From contig NZ_LMVK01000012.1 in the NCBI RefSeq assembly GCF_001541315.1, positions 1 through 64,000 of the forward strand: 64,000 bases of DNA, in the 5' to 3' direction. Both the position numbers and the translations under genes were made by a program. This stretch comes from Agrobacterium tumefaciens str. B6 (lineage in GTDB: Bacteria > Pseudomonadota > Alphaproteobacteria > Rhizobiales > Rhizobiaceae). Below are positions 43,622 to 53,754 of this stretch, one piece after another (within the stretch, counting starts at the first letter, position 1; each line of letters starts with the position of its first letter). Below the pieces are notes generated by a model. That model was given only the letters and a program-made list of their open reading frames with translations, had not been told where the DNA came from and did not search any database.

Positions 43622-44344
43622 ATGACATTGAACAAAGTCGTTCTCATCACAGGTGCATCGAGCGGGATCGGTGAGGGTATCGCAAGGGAACTGGCGGCCG
43701 CCGGGGCGAGGCTGGTGCTGGGCGCGCGCCGCATGGACCGCTTGCAGGTGCTGGCCGAAGAATTGCGCGGGAAGGGTGCCGAGGTCGTCGCCCATCCGCT
43801 TGATGTTACGGACAGACAGAGCGTCGAGGCTTTTGCGGAGGCCGGACGCAAGGCTTTCGGGCAGGTCGACGTCATCGTCAACAATGCCGGTATCATGCCG
43901 CTATCGCTGATGTCGTCGCTCAAGGTCGATGAATGGGACCGGATGATCGACGTCAACATCAAGGGCGTGCTTTATGGCGTCGCCGCCGTTCTGCCCGAGA
44001 TGACCGCCCGCGCATCCGGCCATATCATCAACATCGCTTCCATCGGTGCGCTCGCCGTTTCACCCACGGCGGCCGTTTATTGCGCGACGAAATTTGCGGT
44101 GCGGGCGATTTCGGACGGGCTGCGGCAGGAAAACCGCGACCTGCGCGTCACCTGCATTCACCCCGGCGTGGTGGAAAGCGAACTTGCCCACACCATCACC
44201 GATCCGGCTGCTGCGGAGCTGATGCAGACCTATCGGGCCATCGCCTTGAAACCCGACGCCATCGGCCGCGCGGTGCGCTACGCCATCGAGCAGCCTGATG
44301 ATGTCGACGTCAATGAAATCGTCATCCGACCCATCGCTGCCTGA
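43622..44344 (+). CDS. short-chain dehydrogenase/reductase
   Basis: This 240-residue classical SDR has the cofactor loop TGASSGIG (about 10-17), NNAG, catalytic Ser near IASIGA, and YCATK for the Tyr/Lys pair. It oxidises or reduces an unidentified alcohol or ketone with NAD(P)(H). The ATG follows AAGGAGAAAG. It is the first gene of a three-gene unit with the CMD-like and Atu4866-domain genes, divergent from LysR. Confidence 0.92.
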   Translation: MTLNKVVLITGASSGIGEGIARELAAAGARLVLGARRMDRLQVLAEELRGKGAEVVAHPLDVTDRQSVEAFAEAGRKAFGQVDVIVNNAGIMPLSLMSSLKVDEWDRMIDVNIKGVLYGVAAVLPEMTARASGHIINIASIGALAVSPTAAVYCATKFAVRAISDGLRQENRDLRVTCIHPGVVESELAHTITDPAAAELMQTYRAIALKPDAIGRAVRYAIEQPDDVDVNEIVIRPIAA

Positions 44345-44354
44345 GGAGGCCGAC

Positions 44355-44831
44355 ATGAAAGCGATTTTTCCAACCGTGCTTGCGATTACCATGCTTGCGG
44401 GAAGTGCCGCCGCCATCGCCAATCCGCAGCGTCTGGATGACAGGCTGCGGCGTGGTGACGACGTCATCCGCAGCCTCAACAATGGTCGGCCCCAGGCCAA
44501 TCTGGAACGTTTGCGGCAGGAGTTTCCTTTCCTCGCTGAAGCGACCGAAGGTTACGCCCTGGGGGAGGTGTGGTCGCGGCCGGGACTGGATAACCGGACC
44601 CGCCAGCTGGCCGCCGTTGCGGTCATGGCGGCCCTTGGCGAGCGGGATCTGATGAAGGTCCACGCCGGTTATGCACTCAATGTGGGCGCAACCGACGAGG
44701 AACTGAAGGAAATGATCTATCTGATCACCGTTCCCGCAGGTTTTCCCAAAGCCATCGCCGCATCCCGGACGCTGGCTGAGCTGTTCGAGGAGCGTCGCGA
44801 TAACGCCGCATCGGGAGGGCAAAGGCAATGA
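44355..44831 (+). CDS. exported carboxymuconolactone-decarboxylase-like protein
   Basis: The 158-residue protein starts with a Sec signal peptide (MKAIFPTVLAITMLAGSAAAIA). The mature part is a CMD domain with EVWSRPGLDNRTRQLAAVAVMAALG and VHAGYALNVGATDEELKEMI. It lacks the CxxC of AhpD-type peroxidases. Periplasmic CMD proteins are uncommon but known next to SDR genes. ATG 44355 has GAGGAGGCC upstream, 11 bases after the SDR stop. Its stop overlaps the next gene by 4 bases. Confidence 0.83.
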   Translation: MKAIFPTVLAITMLAGSAAAIANPQRLDDRLRRGDDVIRSLNNGRPQANLERLRQEFPFLAEATEGYALGEVWSRPGLDNRTRQLAAVAVMAALGERDLMKVHAGYALNVGATDEELKEMIYLITVPAGFPKAIAASRTLAELFEERRDNAASGGQRQ

Positions 44832-45178
44832 ACATTGTTTCGACATCGGTTGCGCTTCTGCTCGCAACGGCGTCCGCCGATACGGGTTCCCGCAAAGCGA
44901 ATAACGCCATGGACGTGAACATGACCGAAACGGCTCAAATCCAGAACCACCCTTATATCGGCATGTGGGTCACCGGTGATGGCCATGTTCGTCAGGAGCT
45001 TTTGCCCGATGGTCGTTATGACGAGGCGCGCGGCAACCGCAAAAGCGCCTATCAGGGGCGATATGAGGTAAGGGGAAACCATATCGACTATTGGGACGAT
45101 ACCGGTTTTACGGCCGACGGCGAATTCGTCGACGACATTCTCTATCACGGCGGCATGATCTTCTATCGCCAGAAGTAA
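44828..45178 (+). CDS. Atu4866-domain protein
   Basis: The C-terminal 84 residues (HPYIGMWVTGDGHVRQELLP onward, with GRYDEARG and YWDDTGFTADGEF) match the small beta-barrel protein family first described from A. tumefaciens Atu4866, function unknown. The frame starts 31 residues earlier with a hydrophobic stretch (STSVALLLATASADTG), possibly a weak signal peptide, and its ATG overlaps the CMD gene by 4 bases. A shorter start at the Met-Thr-Glu-Thr residues (position 32) is possible. Confidence 0.8.
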   Translation: MNIVSTSVALLLATASADTGSRKANNAMDVNMTETAQIQNHPYIGMWVTGDGHVRQELLPDGRYDEARGNRKSAYQGRYEVRGNHIDYWDDTGFTADGEFVDDILYHGGMIFYRQK

Positions 45179-45192
45179 CCGCTGTGCCAATC

Positions 45193-45229
45193 AAGCGCCG
45201 CCCGCCCCATCGGGAGCGGGCGGCGTGCT
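45193..45229. terminator. bidirectional terminator between Atu4866-domain and HerA-like genes
   Basis: GCCGCCCGC and GCGGGCGGC form a GC-rich stem, extended by AAGC and TGCTT, in the short gap between convergent genes. TTGTTTCTA follows on the plus strand. Confidence 0.7.
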
Positions 45230-45234
45230 TGTTT

Positions 45235-46806
<1,572 letters not shown>

Positions 46807-47120
46807 CGACCATTTTCTCCTGCGGCTGATGCATGACCCTTTAAATCGCGCCGGATTTTGTAAAAGTCATGTCCGAATTAAAAGCGTAGCTGGCATGCGG
46901 TGACCGTTCCTCGCGAAAGCGGCCTTTTCATAGTTTGGTTGTGATGATCTTATAAGGACAGTTTCAAGGCGCAACAACTGCTTGATGCCGATGAGGAAAA
47001 ACCGCTTGATGAAAGTTGCCGCACCTGTTCGTGGCCGCTTGAATGCAGCATGAGATTGTTTTACGTTGACGTTAACGTCAGTTATTCGATGTTGGCGTCG
47101 TTTTTCAACAGGAGGCAAGA
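46807..47120. other. intergenic region with a 14-base palindrome
   Basis: No gene was recognised here. The stretch is locally AT-rich from 46840 to 46960. The palindrome TGACGTTAACGTCA at 47067-47080 precedes the DUF2267-like gene. Confidence 0.5.
47067..47080 (+). promoter_or_regulatory. palindrome upstream of the DUF2267-like gene
   Basis: TGACGTTAACGTCA is a perfect 14-base palindrome inside TTTACGTTGACGTTAACGTC, 40 bases before the start codon. It resembles sites of MerR-family regulators of branched-chain or fatty acid catabolism (LiuR-type), but the regulator is not known here. Confidence 0.5.
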
Positions 47121-47516
47121 ATGAACGAAGTCGTGGATCAGATCGCCGTAAAGGCGGGGATCGACCCTGAACTGGCTGAAAAGGCCGTTGGCATGATTCT
47201 CGGTTTTCTCCAGCGCGAGGCCGCAGACGGCCCGATCGCGCGGATGATCGAAGCCATTCCCGGCGCCAGCGATCTGGTGGCGCAGTATAATGGCGAGGGT
47301 GCCGGCGGCGGCGGCGGTCTGCTCGGCGGCCTGATGAGCGCCATCGGCGGCGGCGGCATCATGGGTCTCGGTCAGCAGCTGATGAGCCAGGGCCTCGGCA
47401 TGAGCGAGATTTCCACGCTCGCCAAGGAAACCATCTCCGTTGCCCGCCAGCATGCGGGCGATGAGGTTGTCGATCAGGTGATCGCCTCGGTTCCGGGTCT
47501 CAGCCAGTTCGCCTGA
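47121..47516 (+). CDS. DUF2267/YidB-like small protein
   Basis: The 131-residue protein has an N-terminal helical part (MNEVVDQIAVKAGIDPELAEKAVGMILGFLQ), a Gly-rich centre (about 54-80) and a C-terminal helical part. The pattern fits the DUF2267 or YidB-like family of unknown function, with a Gly-rich linker suggesting oligomer formation. There is no signal peptide. GGAGGCAAGA precedes the ATG. It converges with the HxlR gene, leaving 7 bases. Confidence 0.65.
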   Translation: MNEVVDQIAVKAGIDPELAEKAVGMILGFLQREAADGPIARMIEAIPGASDLVAQYNGEGAGGGGGLLGGLMSAIGGGGIMGLGQQLMSQGLGMSEISTLAKETISVARQHAGDEVVDQVIASVPGLSQFA

Positions 47517-47523
47517 GGCGAAG

Positions 47524-47955
47524 CTACTCCATCGCGGGGCGCGGCGGCTGTTCATTGAACAGGCGGCGCGCCTCTTCTATTTCGGCATGGTGCGTTTCCG
47601 CCCATATCCAAACGCCGCAAAAGGCGCTGCCCAGCGTGCGGCCGAGGTTCGTCAGAGCGTAATCCACATGCGGCGGAATGACGGGGTGCACGGTGCGGCG
47701 CACCAGCCCGTCGCTTTCCATCTGCCGCAGTGTTTTCGTCAACATCTTCTGGCTGATATTGCCCACCAGCCTGCCGATCTGCGTGAAGCGCAGCGTGCCG
47801 TGCTCTTCCAGCACTTCCAGAATGAGCATCGTCCATTTGTCGGCAACTTTCGCAATGATGTCCTGAACCAGCGCCTCTATCGCCGGATCGGTATCCGTGG
47901 GCGGCGGAACCTTGCGCCGGTTCTCGATGGCCGGGTCGGCCGCGTGCCGTTTCAT
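47524..47955 (-). CDS. HxlR-family transcriptional regulator
   Basis: This 143-residue winged-helix regulator carries the HxlR signature: VADKWTMLILEVLEEHGTLRFTQIGRLVGNISQKMLTKTLRQME. A Cys in SAFCGVW could sense aldehydes or oxidants, as in other HxlR members. It is divergent from the SDR gene at 48059, its likely target. Confidence 0.9.
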   Translation of the reverse strand: MKRHAADPAIENRRKVPPPTDTDPAIEALVQDIIAKVADKWTMLILEVLEEHGTLRFTQIGRLVGNISQKMLTKTLRQMESDGLVRRTVHPVIPPHVDYALTNLGRTLGSAFCGVWIWAETHHAEIEEARRLFNEQPPRPAME

Positions 47956-48058
47956 CTTACACTCTCCATTGGGTAAGTATAAATCTTTTGGGTGCCTACT
48001 TTCGATTGGAGAGTATCATAGCTAACTTCCTTTCAGCCAACAAGCAAAGGATGTTCCA

Positions 48059-48817
48059 ATGAAAATCACGGGCAATACCATTCTCATCACCGGCGGTGGT
48101 TCGGGCATCGGCCGGGCGCTGGCGGAAGCGTTTCATCAGGCAGGCAACAGGGTCATCATTTCCGGCCGCCGCCAGGCTGTGCTCGACGAGGTGACGGCCG
48201 CCAACCCGGGCATGGCCTCGATGGTGATGGATGCGGCGGACGCCGTGGGCATTCGCGCATTTGCCGACGCGCTGGTGAAGGCCCATCCGACCCTCAACGC
48301 CGTCATCAACAATGCCGGCATCATGCGGCCGGAAGACATTGCCGCCGCACCGGATTATCTCGATACGGCCGAAGAAACCATCGCCCCCAATCTCCTCGCG
48401 CCCATCCGCCTGACGGCTGCGCTTCTGCCGCATTTCCTAAAGCAGCCCGCCGCCACGGTGCTGACTGTCTCGTCGGGCCTCGCCTTCGTGCCCATGGTGC
48501 TGACCCCCACCTACAGCGCCACCAAATCCGCCATCCATGCCTATTCGGTTGCGCTGCGTGAGCAGCTGAAGGAGACGCCGGTGGAAGTCATCGAAATCGT
48601 ACCGCCCTATGTGCAGACGACGCTGATGGGCGAGGGGCAGGCGAGCGACGAAAGGGCGATGCCGCTCGACGCCTTCATTTCCGAGGTGATGGATATTCTT
48701 GAAAATCGTCCGGATGAGAATGAAGTGGTGGTGGAACGCTGCAAGCCGCTGCGTTTTGCCGCGCAGAACGGCAATTTCGATCAGGTCTTTGCCATGATCA
48801 ACCATATGCATCCGTAA
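48059..48817 (+). CDS. short-chain dehydrogenase/reductase
   Basis: This 252-residue SDR resembles the DltE-type group. It has the cofactor loop TGGGSGIG, NNAGIM, and YSATK for the catalytic Tyr/Lys. It probably reduces or oxidises a small metabolite. It is controlled by the divergent HxlR-family regulator, as inferred from position. It is clearly different from the SDR at 43622. Confidence 0.9.
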   Translation: MKITGNTILITGGGSGIGRALAEAFHQAGNRVIISGRRQAVLDEVTAANPGMASMVMDAADAVGIRAFADALVKAHPTLNAVINNAGIMRPEDIAAAPDYLDTAEETIAPNLLAPIRLTAALLPHFLKQPAATVLTVSSGLAFVPMVLTPTYSATKSAIHAYSVALREQLKETPVEVIEIVPPYVQTTLMGEGQASDERAMPLDAFISEVMDILENRPDENEVVVERCKPLRFAAQNGNFDQVFAMINHMHP

Positions 48818-48887
48818 GCGGCAACGTCTGTCGCATGGGGGCATCCTGTGATAGCGTCGCGCTCTTTTCTGCGGAGCGCGCGCTTTC

Positions 48888-49694
48888 ATGGGCCAAGGCC
48901 AGTTCCTGATGCCGAAAACCAGCATGCCCGGCGTCGTCGCCGTGGTGGCGGACAGCGATCGTTCTTTCCCGCGCCACATGCATGATCAGTTTGGCATCGG
49001 CCTCATCGAACGCGGCGCGCAGAAATCGCTTTCCGGTCGTGGCATGGTGGAGGCCGGCGCCGGCCATGTCATCACCGTCAATCCGGGCGAGGTGCATGAC
49101 GGCATTCCGCTCGGGGCGGGCGGCCGCGCCTGGCGGATGCTTTATCTCGACATCGATATCGTCCGCGACGCCATTGCCGATGTCTGCGAGAAGGATCGAG
49201 GTTCTTTCGAATTTGCCTATCCCGTCGATGCAAGGCCGCTAGCAGCCCGGTTCTGCGCTGTCTTTTCTGCGATGACCGCAAGGCAGCGGCCGGGCGAAAC
49301 CCTGCATGGCGACGAGGCCCTGCTGATGCTTCTGGCGGGTGCGATGGAGGTGGCTGCCAAACCGCGCGAAACTACCGCACTCGACAGCATAAGACGGGCG
49401 AAAAGCAGCATCGACGATGATCCCGCCCGGCCGTTCCGCCTCGCCGATCTGGCGAGCGAGGCCGGCATGAGCCAGTTCCGCTTCCTGCGTGCTTTCGCCA
49501 AGGCGACGGGGCTGACGCCGCACAGCTATCTTCTCCAGCGGCGCATGCATCTGGCCCGGCATGCGCTGGCCAGCGGTACGCGGCCTGCCGAGGCGGCCTT
49601 TGCCGCCGGTTTTACCGACCAGAGCCATCTGAACCGGTTTTTCGTGCGGCAATTCGGCGTGACGCCGGCGGTTTATCGGGCGGCGTTTTCGTAG
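48888..49694 (+). CDS. AraC-family transcriptional regulator
   Basis: This 268-residue regulator has an N-terminal cupin-like sensing domain (HDQFGIGLIERGAQKSLSGRG region, with PGEVHDG) and a C-terminal double helix-turn-helix (LADLASEAGMSQFRFLRAFA and AEAAFAAGFTDQSHLNRFF). The start at 48888 is weak; 48909 is an alternative. It is followed by a LysE-family exporter on the same strand, a common AraC-exporter pairing. Confidence 0.9.
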   Translation: MGQGQFLMPKTSMPGVVAVVADSDRSFPRHMHDQFGIGLIERGAQKSLSGRGMVEAGAGHVITVNPGEVHDGIPLGAGGRAWRMLYLDIDIVRDAIADVCEKDRGSFEFAYPVDARPLAARFCAVFSAMTARQRPGETLHGDEALLMLLAGAMEVAAKPRETTALDSIRRAKSSIDDDPARPFRLADLASEAGMSQFRFLRAFAKATGLTPHSYLLQRRMHLARHALASGTRPAEAAFAAGFTDQSHLNRFFVRQFGVTPAVYRAAFS

Positions 49695-49701
49695 ATGCTT
49701 T

Positions 49702-49743
49702 CTCCACCCTCATTCCTGTGACAAGCACAGGAATGAGGGAGAG
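49702..49743. repeat. solo arm hairpin of the mosaic repeat
   Basis: CCCTCATTCCTGTG and CACAGGAATGAGGG form a perfect 14-base inverted repeat around ACAAG, matching the arms of copy 1 without the core. It lies between the AraC and LysE genes and could separate their transcription. Confidence 0.8.
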
Positions 49744-49874
49744 TGGGTTGGCCCAGCCCCTCAGCCTGCTATTACCGCGCGAGCCTCCGAGCATCAGCTC
49801 TGCAATTTCGTCCAAGACACCCACCCCACGCGCCATCATGCTCCTGTCCTCCACCCACAGGACATACCCGCACC

Positions 49875-50486
49875 ATGACACCCGAATTCCTCATCACATC
49901 CTTCATCGTCGCCGCTTCTCCGGGAACCGGCGTGGTCTACACGCTGGCCGCCGGTCTCTCGCAGGGGGCGAGGGCGAGCGTGATTGCGGCCTTCGGCTGC
50001 ACGCTCGGCATCGTGCCGCATCTGCTCGCCGCCATCACCGGCCTTGCCGCCATTCTGCACACCAGCGCGCTGGCCTTCGGCATCGTCAAATATCTGGGGG
50101 TCGCCTACCTCATCTACATGGCGTGGAATACGCTGCGGGAAGACGGTGCGCTGAAGATCGATGATGCCGGGGAGCCGCAGAAGGCCGCCCGCGTCATCGG
50201 CGAGGCGATCCTCATCAATCTCCTGAACCCGAAACTGTCGATCTTCTTTTTCGCCTTCCTGCCGCAGTTCATCGCGCCGGATGAGGCTTTGCCGACATGG
50301 CGCATGATCGATCTCGGGCTGATCTTCATGGCCATGACGTTTCTGGTCTTTGCGCTTTACGGCTGTTTTGCCGCCTCGGTCCGGCGGCAGGTGATGTCAC
50401 GCCCGGCGGTTCTCGCCTGGCTGCGGCGCAGCTTCGCCGCCGCCTTTGTGGTGCTGGGTGCGAAGCTGGCCCTGACCGAGCGATGA
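49875..50486 (+). CDS. LysE/RhtB-family amino acid exporter
   Basis: This inner-membrane protein of 203 residues has the LysE start MTPEFLITSFIVAASPGTGVVYTLAAGLSQG, several hydrophobic spans, and the conserved LINLLNPKLSIFFFAFLPQF. It is a proton-driven exporter of an amino acid or derivative. The upstream open frame to 49743 is excluded, because the family start is at 49875. It is probably controlled by the preceding AraC regulator. Confidence 0.9.
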   Translation: MTPEFLITSFIVAASPGTGVVYTLAAGLSQGARASVIAAFGCTLGIVPHLLAAITGLAAILHTSALAFGIVKYLGVAYLIYMAWNTLREDGALKIDDAGEPQKAARVIGEAILINLLNPKLSIFFFAFLPQFIAPDEALPTWRMIDLGLIFMAMTFLVFALYGCFAASVRRQVMSRPAVLAWLRRSFAAAFVVLGAKLALTER

Positions 50487-50511
50487 AACCGAACCGGACT
50501 GCCCCGCCGGC

Positions 50512-51339
50512 TTAGTCGTCCCAATCGGGTGCGAGGTGGCCGGGGCTGACGATGCGGCCGTTCGGTTTGGCCAGCGCGTGGATGGCCTGCATTTCCTCTT
50601 CCGTCAGCGCGAAATCGAAAATGTCGAAATTCTCCTTGAGGCGGCTTTCAGTCGCCGTCTTGGAAAGCGCCACGATATCCGGCTGCTGCACGGCCCAGCG
50701 CAGGGTCACCTGCGCGGCGGTCTTGCCATGCTTTGCGCCGATGTCCTGCAGCAGGGGATCGTTCGGCACCCTGCCATCGGCCATCAGATAATAGGCCGTC
50801 ACCGACATCCCGTGTTTGCGCGCGGCCGAAATCACCTTCGTCTGGTCGAGATAGGGGTGATATTCGATCTGGTTGGTGGCAAGCGGCGTGTCGGAAAGTT
50901 TCACTGCTTCTTCGGTCAGCGCCACGTTGAAGTTGGAAATGCCGATATTGCGCACCTTTCCGGCCTTGCGCACCGCGTTCAGCGCGCCCATGCGCTCGGC
51001 AAGCGGCACATCGCTCTTCGGCCAGTGCAGCAGCAGGAGATCAACATAGTCAGTCTTCAGTTTTGCAAGGCTTTCATCGACGGAGGCGAGAAAATCGTCG
51101 TGACGAAAGCGATCCACCCAGACCTTGGTGGTGAGAAATATATCGTGGCGGGAAATGCCTGACTGAGCGAGGACCTCGCCGACGGCACCCTCGTTCTTGT
51201 AGATCTGCGCGGTATCGACATGGCGGAAACCGAGTTTCAGCGCCTCCGGCAGAATGCGCCTGACATCGTCTTCCGGAATGCGGAAGGTGCCGAAACCGAG
51301 GGCGGGAATATTCGCGCCATTGGCGTTGACGTGATACAT
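50512..51339 (-). CDS. aldo/keto reductase (2,5-diketo-D-gluconate reductase-like)
   Basis: This 275-residue NADPH-dependent TIM-barrel reductase has the catalytic set Asp and Tyr (VDTAQIYKNE), Lys (TTKVW) and His (LLLHWP). The cofactor-binding SKTATESRLKEN is the usual VALSKS-type variant. It probably reduces a dicarbonyl such as a diketogluconate or methylglyoxal. It is the only gene between the LysE gene and the bestrophin-like gene, which lies on the same strand. Confidence 0.92.
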   Translation of the reverse strand: MYHVNANGANIPALGFGTFRIPEDDVRRILPEALKLGFRHVDTAQIYKNEGAVGEVLAQSGISRHDIFLTTKVWVDRFRHDDFLASVDESLAKLKTDYVDLLLLHWPKSDVPLAERMGALNAVRKAGKVRNIGISNFNVALTEEAVKLSDTPLATNQIEYHPYLDQTKVISAARKHGMSVTAYYLMADGRVPNDPLLQDIGAKHGKTAAQVTLRWAVQQPDIVALSKTATESRLKENFDIFDFALTEEEMQAIHALAKPNGRIVSPGHLAPDWDD

Positions 51340-51449
51340 GGATGTCTCTCCTGTTTGCTGAAAACATGGTCGGCGGCAGATGCCGGGCGGGGAAGCCGTC
51401 TTTCATTAACTGGTGTCCGCGCGATCGGTTTCAACCCGGCGGGACGATA

Positions 51450-52376
51450 TCACATCAGTACATAATCCACCGGGCGCGGGTCGGCCGGCAGATCGGTCTC
51501 GCCCATCGCCTCGCGCAGATTGATCTCGATGGTGGTGGCAAGCGCATTGATCGGCAGGGCATTGAGGCCGGTGCCGAATGGGTCTTCCAGCTCGTCGGAC
51601 AACGCGTCGAGACCGAAAAACGTATAGGCGATCAGCGTGCTGGTAAAAGGCGTGGCCCAGCCGAGCAGATCCGTGAAACCGAACGGCAGCAACAGGCAGA
51701 AGAGATGCGCGGTGCGGTGAAGCAGCAGCGAATAACCGAAGGGAACCGGCGTCTGGCGGATGCGCTCGCACGAAGCCTGCGAGGCCCCCATCTGCTGCAC
51801 GGTGGCGTCCAGCATCTGCAGCTGGATATCGCTGATCTGCCCCTTGCCATGAGCGGAGACGACAGCGCCGGATATTTCGCGCAGCAGCATGTCCGGTTTG
51901 TTGCGGCTGCGGGCATAGATCTCCGAAAGGTCATCCGGAATGAGGTTGGCGGCAGTGGCGGTCGCATCCCCGGGGCGCAGGTGCGAGACCAGCGCGTGGC
52001 AGAAGGCGATTACAAGATCGGTGATCCGCCGGCGGGTTACGGGATCGGCTACATCCTGCCGGCCTTCCAGCATGGCGGTCTGTCGCGAAAGCGTGCGGGC
52101 GACGGTGATCAGCGCGCCCCATTGCTTGCGGGCTTCCCACCAGCGGTCGTAACAGGCATTGGCGCGAAAGCCGAGGAACACCGAAAGCGCGATGCCGAGC
52201 AGCGAAAAGGGCGCGCCGTTCAACGCCTGCACCAGATCCGGCCGGTCCTTGTGCGCCCAGACAACCAGCGTCGACAGCAGGAACACCGCAAGCACCTGCG
52301 GAAAGATGCGGACGATGATGGAACCGCGCACGATGAGGAAAAGCTGCAGCAGGTTCGGTTTTGGACGAACGATCAT
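51450..52376 (-). CDS. bestrophin-like membrane channel (YneE/UPF0187)
   Basis: The 308-residue membrane protein has the bestrophin-family hallmark ANACYDRWWEARKQWG after two N-terminal spans, FCLLLPFGFTDLLGWATPFTSTLIAY, and DELEDPFG near the C terminus. Bacterial bestrophins form pentameric anion or cation channels. It is divergent from the WYL regulator gene at 52564, with the dyad at 52516-52536 between them. Confidence 0.88.
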   Translation of the reverse strand: MIVRPKPNLLQLFLIVRGSIIVRIFPQVLAVFLLSTLVVWAHKDRPDLVQALNGAPFSLLGIALSVFLGFRANACYDRWWEARKQWGALITVARTLSRQTAMLEGRQDVADPVTRRRITDLVIAFCHALVSHLRPGDATATAANLIPDDLSEIYARSRNKPDMLLREISGAVVSAHGKGQISDIQLQMLDATVQQMGASQASCERIRQTPVPFGYSLLLHRTAHLFCLLLPFGFTDLLGWATPFTSTLIAYTFFGLDALSDELEDPFGTGLNALPINALATTIEINLREAMGETDLPADPRPVDYVLM

Positions 52377-52515
52377 GGCGGAAACTCGAAATGCCTGTGG
52401 TGGGTGAGGGGGCGTGAATATCCCTGACCATATCTACATGATGGCGGCGCGGCCTTGTCCACCCTTTTTTGCGTGGTTGCACCGGGCGGCTGGCGGCGTT
52501 ACGCGTCTATCGCCG

Positions 52516-52536
52516 GGATCGTCAACAGTACGATCC
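52516..52536. promoter_or_regulatory. dyad between bestrophin and WYL regulator genes
   Basis: GGATCGT (52516-52522) and ACGATCC (52530-52536) are perfect inverted repeats separated by 7 bases. They lie 28 bases before the regulator start and in the divergent promoter region. Confidence 0.5.
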
Positions 52537-52563
52537 GACTATGCGGGTGGAAGGAAATGTCGC

Positions 52564-53271
52564 GTGTCGCGCTCACAACGGCTTCTTGATCTCTTGCAGA
52601 TCCTGCGCTCCCACCGCATGCCGGTCAGCGGTACGGCCCTTGCCGCGCAGACCGGCGTCAGCCTGCGCACGCTTTACCGCGATATAGCAACGCTTCAGGC
52701 GCAGGGTGCTGACATCGAGGGCGAAGCGGGGGTGGGTTATGTGCTGCGACCCGGTTTCCTGTTGCCGCCGCTGATGTTTTCGCAGCAGGAGATCGAGGCG
52801 CTGGTGCTCGGCTCGCGCTGGGTGGCGGGCCGCGCCGATGCCGGGCTGGCCGAGGCCGCCCGCGCCGCACTCGTCAAGATCGGCGCCGTGCTTCCCGATG
52901 CCCTGCGCGAGGAACTCGATAATTCCACCCTGCTCGTCGGGCCGGGGCAGGGCCTCGCCGCCATCCATGTCGATCTGGCGGCCATTCGCGATACGATCCG
53001 CAAGGAAAGCAAGGTCGTCATCACCTATCGCGATGAAAAGGGAGACGTGACGGAGCGGGTGATCTGGCCCTTCGCACTCGCTTTTTTCGATCTGGTGCGG
53101 GTGGTGCTGGGCTGGTGCGAGACGCGGCAGGACTACCGCAGTTTCCGGGCCGACCGCATCGAAGATTTCCGTCCTCTCGACAGCCGTTATCCGCGCCGCC
53201 GCCAGGCCCTGCTGAAAGAATGGCGCGAAAGGGAAAAACAGCGGCGGCGGCATCATGCTGACAAAAACTGA
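52564..53271 (+). CDS. YafY-type WYL-domain transcriptional regulator
   Basis: The 235-residue protein has an N-terminal winged-helix domain (SRSQRLLDLLQILRSHRMPV) and a WYL-type sensing domain with VVITYRDEKGD and the ...GWCETRQDYRSFRADRIE block. The start GTG at 52564 has GGAAGGA upstream and aligns with the start of the paralogue at 63167; the earlier ATG frame to 52414 lacks family features. It is followed by the VOC gene at 53320, its probable target. Confidence 0.88.
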   Translation: MSRSQRLLDLLQILRSHRMPVSGTALAAQTGVSLRTLYRDIATLQAQGADIEGEAGVGYVLRPGFLLPPLMFSQQEIEALVLGSRWVAGRADAGLAEAARAALVKIGAVLPDALREELDNSTLLVGPGQGLAAIHVDLAAIRDTIRKESKVVITYRDEKGDVTERVIWPFALAFFDLVRVVLGWCETRQDYRSFRADRIEDFRPLDSRYPRRRQALLKEWREREKQRRRHHADKN

Positions 53272-53275
53272 CAGT
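53255..53275 (+). promoter_or_regulatory. CTGACA direct repeats before the VOC gene
   Basis: CTGACAAAAACTGACAG holds two CTGACA half-sites at the end of the WYL regulator gene, about 50 bases before the VOC start. The same half-site occurs inverted before the LysE gene at 63301 beside the other WYL regulator. Confidence 0.4.
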
Positions 53276-53319
53276 AGCGGGGTCTAGAAACCGTTCATCC
53301 GCAACACAGGAGAACAGCC

Positions 53320-53688
53320 ATGATCCACCCCGATTTCACCATTCTCTACGTCGACAACCCGCCGGCCAGCACCGAATTTTACAAGGCTCTGCTGGGTGCG
53401 GAGCCGGTGGAATCCTCACCGACATTTTCCCTCTTTGTCCTTGCCAACGGCATGAAGCTCGGCCTGTGGTCGCAGCATACCGTGGAGCCGAAGGCATCGA
53501 TCGCGGGCGGCGGCGGCGAGCTCGCCTTCCGTGTCGAAAACGACGCAGAGGTGGATGAGACTTTCGCCAGCTGGAAGGCAAGAGGCTTCGCCATGCTGCA
53601 GCAGCCCGCCAAAATGGAGTTCGGCTACACCTTTACCGCTGCCGACCCCGACAACCACCGTCTCCGGGTCTATGCCTTTGCAGGTTAA
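53320..53688 (+). CDS. VOC-superfamily (PhnB/glyoxalase-like) protein
   Basis: The 122-residue single-module VOC protein has DNPPASTEFYKALLGAEPVE at the start and MEFGYTFTAADPDNHRLRVYA at the end, with a possible metal-binding His/Glu set. Its role may be metal-dependent conversion or binding of a small toxic molecule. CACAGGAGAAC precedes the ATG. It probably depends on the upstream WYL regulator; this pairing of YafY and PhnB-like genes is common. Confidence 0.87.
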   Translation: MIHPDFTILYVDNPPASTEFYKALLGAEPVESSPTFSLFVLANGMKLGLWSQHTVEPKASIAGGGGELAFRVENDAEVDETFASWKARGFAMLQQPAKMEFGYTFTAADPDNHRLRVYAFAG

Positions 53689-53754
53689 ACATTGGCGTTT
53701 AGGCCGGTTGGCTAGATAAGCCTGCGGCCGTCCACGCTTTCTGCATTCCGCGCT

